This document shows positions 12,601 through 27,600 of a DNA stretch of 64,000 bases, in pieces. Below the pieces are notes generated by a model that was not told where the DNA came from, ran no database searches, and saw nothing but the letters and a program-made list of their open reading frames with translations. This DNA is from Himantopus leucocephalus (lineage: Eukaryota; Chordata; Aves; Charadriiformes; Recurvirostridae), in NCBI GenBank assembly GCA_003993805.1, contig RSEF01000005.1, forward strand, positions 16,982,444 to 17,046,443. The letters are read 5' to 3'. Within the stretch, counting starts at the first letter, position 1; every line of letters begins with the position of its first letter. The position numbers were made by a program, and so were the translations under genes.

Positions 12601-15600
12601 GAAATTTAATACTGTATTAACATTGCTCTGATGGGTGACGTATGGTGATAGGTCACCGACATACCTATCATATGGTTATGCTACACAATATTATTTGATG
12701 ATGATAATATTGTGGGTTCCTCAGCCAAGTGATAAGGACTCTTTTATATTTTAGAAACAGCTGGTAAGGATCACGTGCTCTCTCACCTAAATTTCAGAAC
12801 AGTCTAGGTTCATAGCAAGGCACAGAGAGGGAAATGGTTACATTAGGCAGAAGAAAGAATGAGGCTATAACAAAAAAAAACAAACGTAGTGGACAAGAAC
12901 ATTAACAAGTAGTGTGTCCCAGTACGGGTGGATCTTTAGAACAGGCTGGTGCTGGGGACTTGACATCTGCGCTGTATGTGGTTTGGGGGGTTCACTTCAG
13001 AGTCACTCTAGTCTGGTCTGTTGAACTAATGCTCATTAGCAGTTGGAGCCTGCTACACATGCTCTTGGAGCACATTTTCTGGCTTGTTTTCATCATAAAG
13101 GAACCCTGTGTGCCAAGACCACTCCACAACAGAAATCAAATTGTACAGAGTGGTGATGTTTGGAAAATTTGCTTTAAAAGCACATTGCTAATCTGAACTA
13201 CAGTGTTAGTGTGGAGACATTAAACTGCACAGTAAACTAGCCTTAGATCAACACAGTCAGATGCAGTTTTCTATGCACATCACAGAGAAGAGTTCTAAAA
13301 AGTATACAAAATTTTTTGGGTTGTGATGAGTTTAACCCCACACGTAGGGGAAAACGGAAGAATGAAGGATGAGGAGAAGAGGCATGAATTAGCTGCTGGC
13401 AAAAGATAACACAGCTGGCAGATAAACAGTAGCAGCTGTGTATGCTTTACTGAACAGACTCCAAGTCAAGAGCAAATGAGGTAGTTGTTATCATCAGGAA
13501 GTTTAATTAGTAGGACCTGTCGCAGTCAAAGAGTAGAATTTGAGTTTTGTTACATCACAGCAACGATTAAACAAATCCATGTGGACTTTTTCCTGACAAA
13601 TTATAACCCTTCAATTTACAGGTAAATTGCTGGATACATATAAATTTGCTGCATTACAAAAAATGGATGACCCATCAGAGATCTGCCTGTCTGAGGAGAT
13701 ACCAGTTTCCACCATTCCTCACAAAAAATACGTAAGAAAGATCTTGGCTTTTCTGCAGCATGGTTCTTAACAGTGGTGGGAAGATAGGTAGAAACCAACA
13801 ACAGAGAGGCAGCGGTTTCATAAAACTGAATTCCATGAAAATGGATAAAGTCAAAATTTGTATAGCATGATATGAGAAATATTTTGAGTGTCTCATGGGT
13901 GGATCTTCCAAGCTGAGGTAATGGGAACTCCATAATTTCTCTCAGCAACCTGTTCTTTTTTTCTACCTAGGAAGTCATAAAGTCACCACATACCTAGTGG
14001 CAAGTACTCATTGCTATCCTGTAAAAAGCATTTCACTTCACATAGAATGATTATGCTCTTTGGTTCCGTTTGTACTTCCTCACAAGAATATGATCTTACT
14101 TTGCAATTCTCATGTACTTGTTTGTATACAGCATATAGGTTACTAGTAATTACAGAATGCTTAACAAGTTTTCTTCTTTTTTACTTAACAGTCTCATCTT
14201 GTTTTTCCAGCAACCCAAGAATCTCTTAGTTTGAACATAGAAACCATACCTCTTGCTAAAAAGTTTGGCTTTCATAGTACACAGGAAGAGCCAAGTAGAA
14301 TCCTTCTGAGATTCTCCTTTTCCCAGAAGACAAAAACAGAGAAACAGTAGTTTTGTAGCAACTCTCTAACAAGACAAGCAGGAATAATGAACAGGAGTTT
14401 CTGTGGGTCCTGTGAGGAAGATACTTTTCTGAAGAAGAGGGTTGTAAATATTACTTGTTTTCACACTGAAAAATTACTTCAGTCTGGTGGAGAACTTTTG
14501 TTGGCTGGGAGGTTTAACCTTTTTACATTGTTTCTCTTTGGGACCACATACTGCAGCAGGTAACCTGGTAGGCAATACAAACATATCAAATATTTGCTCA
14601 AAGGGCTATGAATGTTGCTGTCTTCACATCAGGGATATTTGTCCTGGAACTGAATCTGCCGGAGACAACATACTCCCTGTAATGTTCTCAGACGTTTTTA
14701 GGGGGATTGATTTTCAACTTAAGGACAAGTGGAACTAATTCAACATATCAAGGTCCTTCTATCCTACAATGGACTTACATTCCCTTCTATTCGTGAATTT
14801 CTCATGCATTTTAAGTCAAATATATGTTACTAAACTATAGGGGGGAAAGGCAAACAAACCAACAAGAAAATCATAACTAGCAGCGATATATTATTGTAGT
14901 TTTCACATGGAGGAAACTACCAGGAACAATTTTCTTTCTCTTTTTATTTAGGCTATGATCTGCTCTCAGCTACTTAACTTGGTGTCACCAACCTGCAGTG
15001 TGCCAAAGGATGGGTTTGTCATTCGTTGCCAGCTTGATATGCAGGACTGCAGTGAGCCAGGACAAAACAATTGCACTTGCTCTACTTTGTCAGAATATTC
15101 AAGGCAATGTGCTATGTCCCATCAAATGGTGTTCAACTGGCGAACTGAAAACTTCTGCTGTAAGTTCAAATATTTTATTCATAGGTGATTGTACTTAACC
15201 TTGCTATATCTTACATAGAGGCAGAATGATGATTAACTACAATTTAAATCAACTGATAGAAAAGTCGCTACCATCTTGAATCAAACAAATTATTATCCTA
15301 AGAAAACAACAGTGGTCTTTGGTAAAATGTTAAGGAGAGCATGGAAACCTCAAAGGACAAGGAAGAAGGATGAAATGTAGCTCTTACGTCTTGATCAGTG
15401 ACCATAAAAGAGAGAAACATCCACCAAGTGAAAACTGTTGAATTTCTCAGACTTCCAACAGGAAGCTGTTCTCTCTTAGTACATTTTTTTCATTACTGTA
15501 CTAAGCAAATTAGCCAGTGAAGAGAAAGAACTTTTAAGTGGCCTCTGAAGTCTCTGAACCTTTTTACTAACAATTGCCATAGCCCCTTTTATTCACAGGA

Positions 15601-18600
15601 GATTTTCAGTAATCCATTTTCAGATGTTCAACTTTCTTCATTGCAACTACTCATTGGAAGTAAATAGGAAGCAAATCTTTCATTACTCTCCAAGCTGTAC
15701 CTGATTAGACACACTTTTTTTCATGTATCTGTTATCAAAGTTCGGATTCACTTTTTGCAGTCTTTTTGAATCCACCTGAAATCTATAGTCAGTGTTATAT
15801 AGCAGGATTCATTGTTTTATAACAGAATATGGTCATCATAAAAAAGGTCAAAAGTAACTTAAACTGATGTTGTTATTTCTAAAGCAACTCACACATTAAA
15901 TTATCAGAAATGCAGCTCGTCAAAAAAGAGAAGCTTTCAAAATGACCTTGCTAAATATGATACTGTCCTTCAGAAGCATATAATTTAATAATATATATTA
16001 TTATATATAATTTATATAATTTATTATTATATATATTATATAAATTAATTATATAATATATAATTATTATTATATATAATTTATTATTATATATAATATA
16101 TAATTTATAATAATTATTATTATATAATATAATAATTTATCTTTTATATGAATATATGGTCATGCGTAGCAAATTCATAAAATAAATTTATTTGACAGGA
16201 GTGTATTTCTCATTATCTCTTGATTCCTAGTCTGTTTCAAAAATCTTTAAGATTGTCTGCCATTTAGATTTTAACATAAGAATAGTGAAATCCTGGATAA
16301 ATTATATTCCTGAAGTCATTGTTTAACTTGCCATAGTTTATCATCTCACCATTGTTACTTACGAAGCCTTGTATCATTTTGCTCTCCCTGCATCTCCAGT
16401 GTCATATTCTTCTATTCTCCTCTTGATCTTCGCATACTGGTGCCACTCTTCATTTTTGTTTTGTATTTAACATTGAGTTTTCTTTCATTATTTCCTCATA
16501 CTTACTGAAAATATTCCCTGTTAAGCTCCATTATCATCTTCAACACTTTAAAATTGCACTTCTTTCTAAAATAATTTTTCCCTTCCTCTTCTCCAAGGTT
16601 ATCTGTCATACATAAATTGGTAACACATTTTGTTCTTTGGTTGGTCTATAATTGGTTTTAATCCTTCAAAATTGTAAACTCTCAGTGGTATTTTATAGAT
16701 TCAGATAAATATTAGTAAGGCACTGTGTGCCTTCACAGAGCTGTACAATAATTCTTAGTAATCACAGTAAAATAATAGCCTGGTTTTCTCCAAGTCATAG
16801 CAGTTTTCATGTTGCCGGTAGACCATTACTATGACTGGTAGTAAAGTGATAAAAGGCAAAACTTTAAAAAAAAAGAGAATGGTAACCCTTGTTTCCCAAA
16901 AAAACCCCAAAGCTGAGAATCTAAGAATTTGCAAATAAATGCCGTATATACAAAGGTAACGAACCTTTTAATCTTTATTGTTTCTTTTTCTGCCTCATCT
17001 CCAACTACGTCTATTTCCCTACATCACTTATTTTCACTCTTTCAGGGAACGAAGAATCTCTGCTTGAATTCATCACATAATAAAACATATGCTGAGTTCT
17101 ATGTATTAGAATTGCGAGGTAGATGCATTCTGAAAAGCAGATAATGGCTTAGAAGCAGGAACTACACATAAGATCAAGAGTTATATTCTTTAAATCATTC
17201 AAGTACTACAGCAAATCTGTAGTAGTAGTTTATTAGGCTGCAATATAGCCTGTTTGCCATTCTTCAAGCTTCTGAAAGGAGTTTCTAATAAATAAGGCAT
17301 GAAAAATGAATAAAAGCTAGAGTGAACATGATGGTAATGATGAATACTCAGATGAAGCGGGATAGGAGAACCTTAGGGCCAGAAATCACAAGGTCTTCTC
17401 CACCCTAGGTGGTAGATGAGAGATTCTTCTATGTTTACGCTTTAAAAATCTTAACATTTTCACTGTTTGTTGCAGCTGTGGGAAAATGTTCTGCTAACCA
17501 AATCTATGAGGAGTGTGGTTCTCCATGTATTAAAACCTGTTCCAACCCAGAGTACAGCTGTTCCAGTCACTGTACCTATGGTTGCTTTTGTCCAGAAGGT
17601 ATCGTTTCTGTATTCATCATATCCTAAATGGCCCATACAAATGTTTTTGGCATACGTCCAGTCAAGTGAAATAGACTTCTTAATGATGAACTAGCAGTGC
17701 ATTTCAGGGCATTGTGCTGCTAGAACTGCCATTTCTTGCGTAACATAATAGTACTGGAATCTTGAATAGTCATGGTCCTTAAAGATACTTGGTCACTATT
17801 TGTAAGAACAGAGGTGTGAAAGGATTTTCCTCACAAGGCCATGATACGTGATGGGATAATTATATGCTGCCAGCTTAAAGTTCTGTACTATAATATACAT
17901 TGAGTAAGCTTAATTAATTTCCTATCCCAAACAGGTATCTAGCCTTTCAGGGTACCAGCAAGAGGTAGCATACCTCAGAGAAGTTCTGCAATATTATGGG
18001 CATTTTGTAAAATCCCTTTAAAATAGTTCAAGATGAACTTCATACAAAAATTGTAATTATGACTATCATTTGCATCGTTTCTTGAAATTTCAGAACTGAA
18101 ATATTCTCCAAGGTTACAGTGATGTGGGTATTTACATCAATATAGTCACCATTTTGTAGTAGTCAAAAGTAATGTGTTGTGAGCTACATGTTTAAAGCTA
18201 GACTTAGTACTCCAGGAAACAGAATGTGTCCATTCTTCAAAATTTCCAACTTAATTACAGTGTCATAGCAAAAAANNNNNNNNNNNNNNNNNNNNNNNNN
18301 NNNNNNNNNNNNNNNNNNNNNNNNNNNNNNNNNNNNNNNNNNNNNNNNNNNNNNNNNNNNNNNNNNNNNNNNNNNAAAAAATTAAAATAACATTCAAGCT
18401 TACTGTTATCTCAAATGAAATTCAAATTTCAAATGAAGACAATTGTCTGCACTTTCATATAACAAAGTAGCCAAACGCTGTTATCATTATAAAGACTCAG
18501 TTTTATTTTAATTAAGATAAAATGTCCTGCATGTTATATCTCTAATTGTGGGCACTGGCTACGCAAGAATAGCATTCTCAAGCTAATTTTGGAAGGCATT

Positions 18601-21600
18601 CAAACTATAATAGCTTTAGTGCTAAGTAAGGATATGGAAAAGTATTTATTTTGTTTATCTTCTTTGGCAGGAACTGTTCTTGATGACATCTCAAAGAATC
18701 GAACATGTGTTCACATTAAGCAGTGTCCATGTACACTGAATGGGAAAATATATGGTCCTGGTGAGACAATGAAAGCAGCATGTAGGACCTGGTGAGTAGC
18801 AACAGGTACTTTCATGAGAGGATGGAGAGTATGCTCACCAAGTGATTGGAAAATTTAGCCTAACTTTTTGGAGGGCAGCTGCAAATGTGTCATACCATCT
18901 CTGAGGCTACCTCCTTTAAGTGCCATAAATCATATATTTGTAATTGATGACGTACATGTCTCATTTCCTGATTAATCTGTACAAATATAAACGCTCCTTC
19001 AGACCACACAAAATAGTAACGTTTTTATCTTCTCTGTGGAAGTGGAGGTAAAATTAGTATAAAACACATATCCAGTACTTACAATGTCTTTCTGGCAATC
19101 TCAGCATTTCTCTTCACCAAATCAGTGCTGAAAACTAAATTTCTGTTTTGCAACAGAAAATAATTACTTAAGACAATAATTTTTTAAATTTGGAATTTTT
19201 TTTGCACAAAAAAAGGGGATTTTTTTGGTGTTAGTTCTCTTGCTGTCATAATTCTAATAAATAAAGTAAATGATAAATAATGGAATTTGATCCTCAGGAC
19301 CGTAACAATGAATGCACTTTTTCTGATTAATCTATTCAGGAAAGTTTACTGACAATGCATACAAGAGTTCAGCAACTTTGCATTAAGATGAACAACTTCA
19401 ACTGATAGACAAAGAAAATCAAAGCATAGAAAGCATAAAGAGAAAAGTGATACAACTGACATCTTCCACTACTAGGAAGAGCCTGAGTTTTTAGAACATA
19501 AAGAAAAGAAATTTCAAAACAGTGGAAATTAAAGTTCAGAATGCATATGTATGTTCACTAACCAATTTTGCATGTTGATCAGCGACAGCAAAACCTCCAG
19601 ACAGGAGGATCAAATCCTCTGCTGGTGAATAGTGCCTTAGTATGAGAATAACCTTACACAGAATTTCTTGTTTTCCTCAGTAAATGTACGATGGGTCAAT
19701 GGAACTGCAAAGACTTGCCCTGCCCTGGAAGGTGTTCACTGGAAGGAGGCTCCTTTGTTACCACATTTGATTCTAGATCATACAGGTTCCATGGGGTTTG
19801 CACTTACGTTCTTATGAAGGTAATTTCCTGCAGTCTAGAAACACACAATATCAAATGGATATATTTTAGTCTGTCTTTGGTTTCCTATTGGAAAACAAAT
19901 TGAGGTCTTCCTATGATACACACTTATTCTACAAATCATTGTTATTCGTGGATTTTGCTTTTCGCTGTTTTCCTCCAGAGTTCCAGCCTGCCACACAATG
20001 GAACCTTAATGGCTGTATATGAAAAGTCTGGTTATTCTCATTCTGAGACGTCACTTAGTGCTGTAATTTACCTGTCTACAAAGGTAACTATTCCCTCCAC
20101 AGGTTCTATCCAGCATTTCAGTAACCAGATTAGCAAAATAAATACTTAAAGTCATTGGTAGTAGCCTGAACTGAAAAATTATGGGGGATAGATACTAAAG
20201 ATATGTTCCAGTTCATGCACACACAGTAAAGATCGCAGTTGCCATATCAACCCAGGAAGTTAGAGTACTTTCAAAGTGAAAATGGAAAGCAGTATGGAAT
20301 AACGTGAGAAAAAGCTTGAATCAATCTTTTCCTATTATATAGGTCATGGACAATACAATTGCTTAAGTTAAAGAACATATGAATACCATCAGTACAGATA
20401 ATTACTTGTGATTCCATGTCCTTCTCCTACAGGACAAAATTGTGATTTCTCAGAATGAACTCCTTACTGACGATGATGAACTTAAGCGGCTACCTTACAG
20501 ATCAGGTAAAGAAAAGGCAATATATGTAAAATCCAAAATGACATTCAATGTCTATTTTACACAACCCAGCATCTTTTCTTTTGCAATTGCCAATAGCAGA
20601 GGTTTTAGAGGAAGGTTAACATCTTTCCCATTGCATCTGTACCTCTATGGAAAGTTGCGCGTGGAAGGAGAAGACTTGTAGACAAGGCGCTAGAACACTT
20701 ACACATGCATTAAAATCATTACTTTGCAATATCTTATGCATCAAAATCTCTATTCCTAAATATCCTTGTTCTTTTAGGAGACATCACGATTTTCAGACAG
20801 TCCTCGATGTACATTCAAATGTATACAACCTTTGGGCTGGAAATTGTAGTTCAAACATCACCTGTGTTCCAGGCCTATGTGAAAGTTGGGTCACAATTCA
20901 GAGGCAGAACCCTCGGTAAGAAATCTAGTCCCCATGTGAAGGAGAAAATGTGGGGAGTGTAATTTTGAAAGCTTAGTACTCATCCTTTAAGGAATAAACT
21001 TTCTTCTCTGGATTCAAAGAAAAATACAACAAAAATACCTGCATTGGAAAACTGATGTGCTAAGAATTTGAGTTTTGCTAATAAATTTTAAATGAATCAA
21101 AGAAATTAGATTGGTGACGTTTTTCATGCGTAATATAATACTGTTCTTCACACGTTTTATGTGTGCCTTTTTCAATATGCGCTTTGCTACACAACAAAGG
21201 GGCAACAAATTAGTCTGTATGGTCTCTACATCTTGGAGCACATGTTCTTTGAACACTGTGCACGATCACTGTAAACACAATGAGCCTAAGAATCCAAAAG
21301 CTTCTCAGCTGATAAGCATCAAGTGGAGATGTTTATGTTTATTGCACAGCAACATTAGCCACAAAGGCATATCCTGCATTCTAATTATGTATAGGGAATT
21401 ACAGAGAGGCTTTAGCTTTTAAAAAAGTCTAAATGTATATTCTTTGTCATTACAGATTTAATATACATAAGAAAACATATGGAACTGCAAAAGTATTTCA
21501 TGGCCTTTCACTTTTACATAATCTAAAACCACTGAAAAAGCCTTTTTCTAAAAACAAGACAAAAACTTCTGTATTAATTTGTCATGGAATAGAAGTGAAC

Positions 21601-24600
21601 AATCTTAACTTGAGAAGGCAGAGGCTCAGTGATTGAATGTGTACATAATCAAGATTCTCTGGCTACTTCACCTGCAGTATTCATTGACCATTGACAATCC
21701 ATGTAGAACTTCTGAATCAATTTTCTAACTATTATAGAATGAAACATAGACCATTGTGTACACATTCTTCAATTTTCAGCCATCCCTTGTATTTCTGATG
21801 TTATCAGGTTTGTGTGGCAATTACAATGGAGACACTACAGATGACTTCATGACTAGCATGGATATCACTGAAGGGACAGCCTCCCTGTTTGTCGATTCCT
21901 GGAGGGCAGGAAATTGCCATCCTGCTTTAGAGAGAGATACTGACCCTTGTGCTTTGAGTCAACTGAACAGTAAGTAGATGATCCTGTTGTAACTGATATC
22001 TCCAGCTAGCTTTGTCTGACACTTCCATGAGCCCATACCAGGGGAATGAGAGAGTTTGAGAGAAGCAGAGACTGAGACAAGTGAATATCACAAATTCTGT
22101 CACCAACAAGACATTTCTGTTTTCTAGGATACATACCTAGTTAAAGCTTATCAGATCCCATTCCAGAGATCTGGGATTGAGATGAAGAATGAGAGATTTT
22201 TGGTCATATTGCCAGTGAAATTGCAATGTCCATGGATGTCTTAGACTTGTTCAGCAGTGCTGTGACTGAAATCCAGGCTTTGTGTTTTCAAGTCTCTATT
22301 GCTATTGGACCTAAAAAAAAAAAACCAACCCAAAAAACAAACAACCAAACACACTCTACTGAGCTATTTGAACAAAACTATAGTCTGCAAGCTAACAAAC
22401 TAAGAAGTTGTTCTTTTGTTCAATCCATCATTGTCAAAAGCTCAACTAGCGTGTCCAGGGTTTTTTTCTTTTCTCTTTCATTTTTTCATTTCTTTTTCCT
22501 AACTTTCTCCATTTAATGTCCATGATTTACTTTCATTAGAAATATCTGCTGAGACTCATTGCTCCATTCTTACCAAGAAGGGTACAGTGTTTGAGAGATG
22601 CCATGCTGTGGTGAACCCTATTCCTTTCTACAAGGTAGGAAATTATGGTAGACAGTGTACAGAGGGAGTCCAAATAGGGACCAGAATGTACTCATATACA
22701 GTATTGCACTCATCTGAAACAGCAATGCATAGAAGCTAAGGAACACGTTTGTTTTTGAAAATTATGTCTCCACCACACATAAAGTCTGTTTATTCATAGG
22801 CATGAGTCTCATTCCTATGAATCAGAAGGTATTTTTGCTCATGTTGCAGTTCTCCATGTCAACAACTTTAACTATGCAAAATATTGATTTTCCTATGCGC
22901 ATAATTGAGCTTATTATATTTGCCAATCTTCATGAAACATTTTTAAAATTAAAAAAGAAAAGCAGCGAATAAACAAATGCATTTTGGGGTACTAAGTATA
23001 TTTTATTCATGTCAATCAGGCAATTAATCTGATCTTTTTCATCAGTTTTAGCTATAAAATAATATGTATTTTGCATTACTTACCTCTGCAATTCAGCACA
23101 GAATGGTAGAATAATTTAGGTTGGAAAAGACCTTTAAGATCATTGAGTCCAGCTGTAAACTTAACGCTTCCAAACCCACCACTAAATCATGTCCATAAGC
23201 AGCACATCTACACATCTTTTAAATACCTCCAGGGTTTAGCACTTTCAGATGTCTGCTCCCCAGTAACAGAGTACTCTCCATGTATTGCGTTTCAGAGATG
23301 TGTCTACCAAGCCTGTAATTACGAAGAGACCTTTCCTTATATTTGTTCTGCTCTGGGATCGTATGCACGAACATGCAGTTCAATGGGTTTAATCCTTGAG
23401 AACTGGAGAAACAGTATGGACAATTGTAGTAAGTACCTGAACTAACTCGTCATAGTCTGCCATCAGATGGATGCATGCATACAGGTCTATCTGTTTCCAT
23501 TTAGAATATTCTCATGTTTAACTCACCTATGACAAAACTGAATAAGAGCAAGAACATATTTTAAAACTGCTTGTCAGTTATTAGAAAATAACTACTTATT
23601 GTTCAAGTAAGCCAACCAACAGGTATAAAAGTCGTATTCCTTGGAGCTGCTGACTTCACAGATGTGTCATAACGCAACAAAAAATATAAATGGTAAAGCA
23701 ATACTCTAAACGGTGTCCAAATCATCTTAAGAATAATGAGGAAAGTAGTGAACAGAAAGAAGAGGAAAGCAGAAATGGGATAACAGATATCCAACTTCTG
23801 AATATCTGTCTAGTCTGTTTCAGAAAAGGATTGTTATTTTAAGACCACCTGAAAAAGATTACTCATATGCTTTAAGGCGAGCATGTGGGTGCTTCCAGGA
23901 CTTGATAATTAAGTGATGGAACAGACAGATAAATAAAGCTCTACTGTACTATACGATGAGAAAGAACTAGGAAAAACTCTGTTTGCAGATATGATTTTAC
24001 TATTATGCAACTTAGAGTTAGGCACAGGTTTCACAGTTACTCAAAAATACATTGTTATTTCTGCAAAGCTTCTCTTTGCATTATTTTATTCCAAGATACA
24101 CAAAGAAGCAATAAGGTATTTAACCTTCATAAAACTTCCAAACAGCTACATGGTTGGTGTTAAGCCCTGGTTTGCAATATTTTTTGCTAGAGCTCCACAT
24201 CCACAGGAAGAGAAGCAATAGGAAACATTAAGCATTGAAGCTGTTGACACAGTATATGCAGCACATTATGAACACAGTTATCATTCACAAGGAAGAGGAT
24301 AAGTAAATGAAGTTTAACATACACTCTTGTCTTGTTTTACAGCCATTACTTGTACTGGCAATCAAACATTCAGCTACAACACTCAGGCATGTGACAGGAC
24401 ATGCTTGTCACTCTCTAACCGAGCCCTGGAATGTCATCCAACTGACATCCCCATTGAAGGCTGCCATTGTCCTAAAGGAATGTACTTGAATCACAAGAAT
24501 GAGTGTGTTCGTAAATCTCATTGTCCCTGCTATTTAGAAGATAGAAAGTACATCTTGCCTGACCAGTCAACAATAACTGGTGGGATTACCTGGTAAGTGT

Positions 24601-27600
24601 GTCAAGTTTAAAGACTAACAAACTGAAAATGGAGACAAGGGGTCTTCATATGTCTCTGTTGAGGGTTAATGGCAGTAAGCAGCTAAGCACCACACAGCCA
24701 CTTGCTCACTCCACTTCAGCTGAATGCAGAAGAGAATCAGAAGGGCAAAGGCAAGAAAATTCGTGGGCTGAGATAAAAACAGTTTAATAACTTTCTTTAT
24801 TATTAATAACTAAAAATAAGCTTATTTAATAAGCAAAGTGGCACGCGCAATCAAAGCTAAGTAAGGAATTAATTCACTACTTCCCGTCAGCAGGAAGATG
24901 TTTAGACATTTCCAGGAAAGCATGACTTTGTCATGCATAATTGTTACTTGAGAAGTCAAGCACCATAACTCTGAACATTCCTCCTTCCTCCTTCCTCCTG
25001 AGCTTTTATTGCTGAGCATGATGTTTTATAGTGTGGAATATCTCTTTGGTCAGTTCAGGTCATCTGTCCTGGCTGTGTCCCCTCCCAGTTTCTTGTGCGC
25101 TCCCAGCCTACCCATTGGCGGGGCAGTGCAGGAAGCAGAGATGGCCTTGACATTGTTCAGCAGTAGCTAAAACACCATCGTGTTACCAACACCGCTTTAG
25201 TCGCAAACCCAAAACCTAGCACCATCAAGCTGCTACAAAGAAAATTAACTCCAGCCAAAATCAATACAGTCTCCTTTACTTTTAATAGCAAAGGTTTATT
25301 TTTTAAGATATCCCTTTTGCCCTTTCCTAAAATACAAAAATTCTTAAATGAAAAAAATCATTTGACTTAAGCTTGGAAATATTAAGGAAAAAAATTAGAG
25401 ATAGGTAAGATCTGATTATTCCTAGTAGGAGATTTTGTCAACAGCATCTGGACAGCTATATACAAACCTGAAGGATGACTTGATAGGCCATCATAATAGC
25501 CACTTTCAAAACCGATGTTACTGTGTACTACAAAAGTTAAAGAGAGGCAAGCTGACTCACATTCAATTTTGAAGGATGGGGAGGAGCTAATAACATAAAT
25601 GAAATATTTACAATGGTGAGAAACATGAAGCCATTTCGCAAAAAAAAAAAATCAAATTTCTTTCTTAGGAGAGAATTGCATTGAAATTCCTTTTTTTTTC
25701 CCCCCCTAGCTACTGCGTTAATGGGAGGCTAAGTTGCACAGGCAAACCTCAAAATCCTGCAGGTATGGGTCTGATGTGGCTTACTTAGAAGCATATTCTT
25801 TTCCCCTATGTTGTAAAATTGCAACTTCACACTCTCTCCAACATTTGTTTTTCCTCCTTTTTCCTAGAAAGCTGCAAAGCTCCTAAGAGATATGTATCAT
25901 GTTCTGACACTTTAGAAAACAAGTATGGAGCTGCATGTGCCCCTACCTGTCAGATGCTGGCTACTGGAATTGAATGTGTGAGTTTCACAGCTCTGGGATA
26001 TTTATCCTCTTGAGAGAGGAAGAATGGTCTAATTGTTACTTAGAACTTGACCGTGTTCCTTCTAGTGAAATGAAAGGAGATACTTTTTCTAACGTGATAC
26101 AGTTAAACATCAGACCTTTTTCCACAGACTGTGGACACCAAAAATTTACATATATTCAAGAAGTGATTAAAGGAATTAAATTGCATGAATTAATGAATGA
26201 AATTCTATTAAATGAATAGAATAAATATCCATTAAGGATTCTTAACTACATGGCTATCACCTCTCACTCAGGTAGTCCATAAGCTGCATGTCACTGGAAA
26301 CTGATAGAGCATGTGGTTTATGCTTCCTGTTCTATTCTTTCCCAACTATCTGCTGCTGATGGTCGCAGGATGCAGGAGACCTAGGCTAGGTGGCCTTCTG
26401 CTCTGTCCTGATAGGGTTATCTTATGCCTTTATATTAAGGAAACAGACTAATTGGAAGAATTGTAATATGCTTCCTTGATATAAATAAACTTCTGTTGTA
26501 CCTTGTTTGAAGGATTGGTAGTAATGAAAGATAAATTTGTCAGAGTCTTCAAGTATGTTTAATATCTCACACAACAGGTATATCTGACAACTTCAGTGAA
26601 ATTAGTTCAATTGACTAGTATATTAGTACAAAGAAAATTACAAAACTGAAATCAAGTCAAAACTAGAACTTAGCACAGGTTCACTCTTGACACCATTCAT
26701 GTACAAGGTAAAACACATCTTATGTTTCTTTTCATTTTGCAACCTATTGATCTTTACCAGATACCCACTAAATGTGAATCAGGCTGTGTCTGTGCGGATG
26801 GGCTATATGAAAATCTCGATGGCAGATGTGTTCCAGCTGAGGAGTGTCCCTGTGAATATGGTGGTCTTGCTTACGGAAAAGGTGAACAGATCCAAACTGA
26901 ATGTGAGATCTGGTAAGAATCGCACAGTTTTCCATTGCGGAACCTCTGTTTCACTAAACTGTACAACTACATAACAAAAGTGTTTAGCTGACAGGAAAGC
27001 AGGAAACAGCAACAGCTGAATGGAAGAAATACAATGACAAAGCACAGAGGTCATAAAGAGAAGCTTAACATTTGACTATATATATATAGACAAAAGAGTC
27101 ATGGTACTGGCTTCAGGGATAATTTCTGCCATACGCACATCCAGAAATAAGGGCATCCAATAGGGCCTGTAACTGTGAACTACATAAGGTCAAGGATTAA
27201 CAACTCCACCTAAACAAGGACAAGGGCAAAATCTTCCTTCTTTTCTGTAGATGAAAGCAACTCCCCCAAAAGATTGTTTTCATCTCTTTAGCAGCATTCT
27301 CAAAGTACTTTATTCCCTTTCCAGTTACTAATCTAGTATTAAAAAACTGCCACCACCACCCAGACTACACGGAACAGTGATATGTGTTCTCATTAAGAGG
27401 AAAAATAAATGAGTTTTATATTTTCTTTCATGAAAAAAGAAAGCAAAAATTACTTAAGATTTCTTCTTTATCATGAATTAATTTTCTAGGCAGTCCATAA
27501 CCTTTAGTTATGGATCTTACATTAATTGTGACTTGGTCACAGTGTACACAAGGCAATTAAATGAACATTTTATCTGTAAAAGTGCACGTATATAAAAAGA

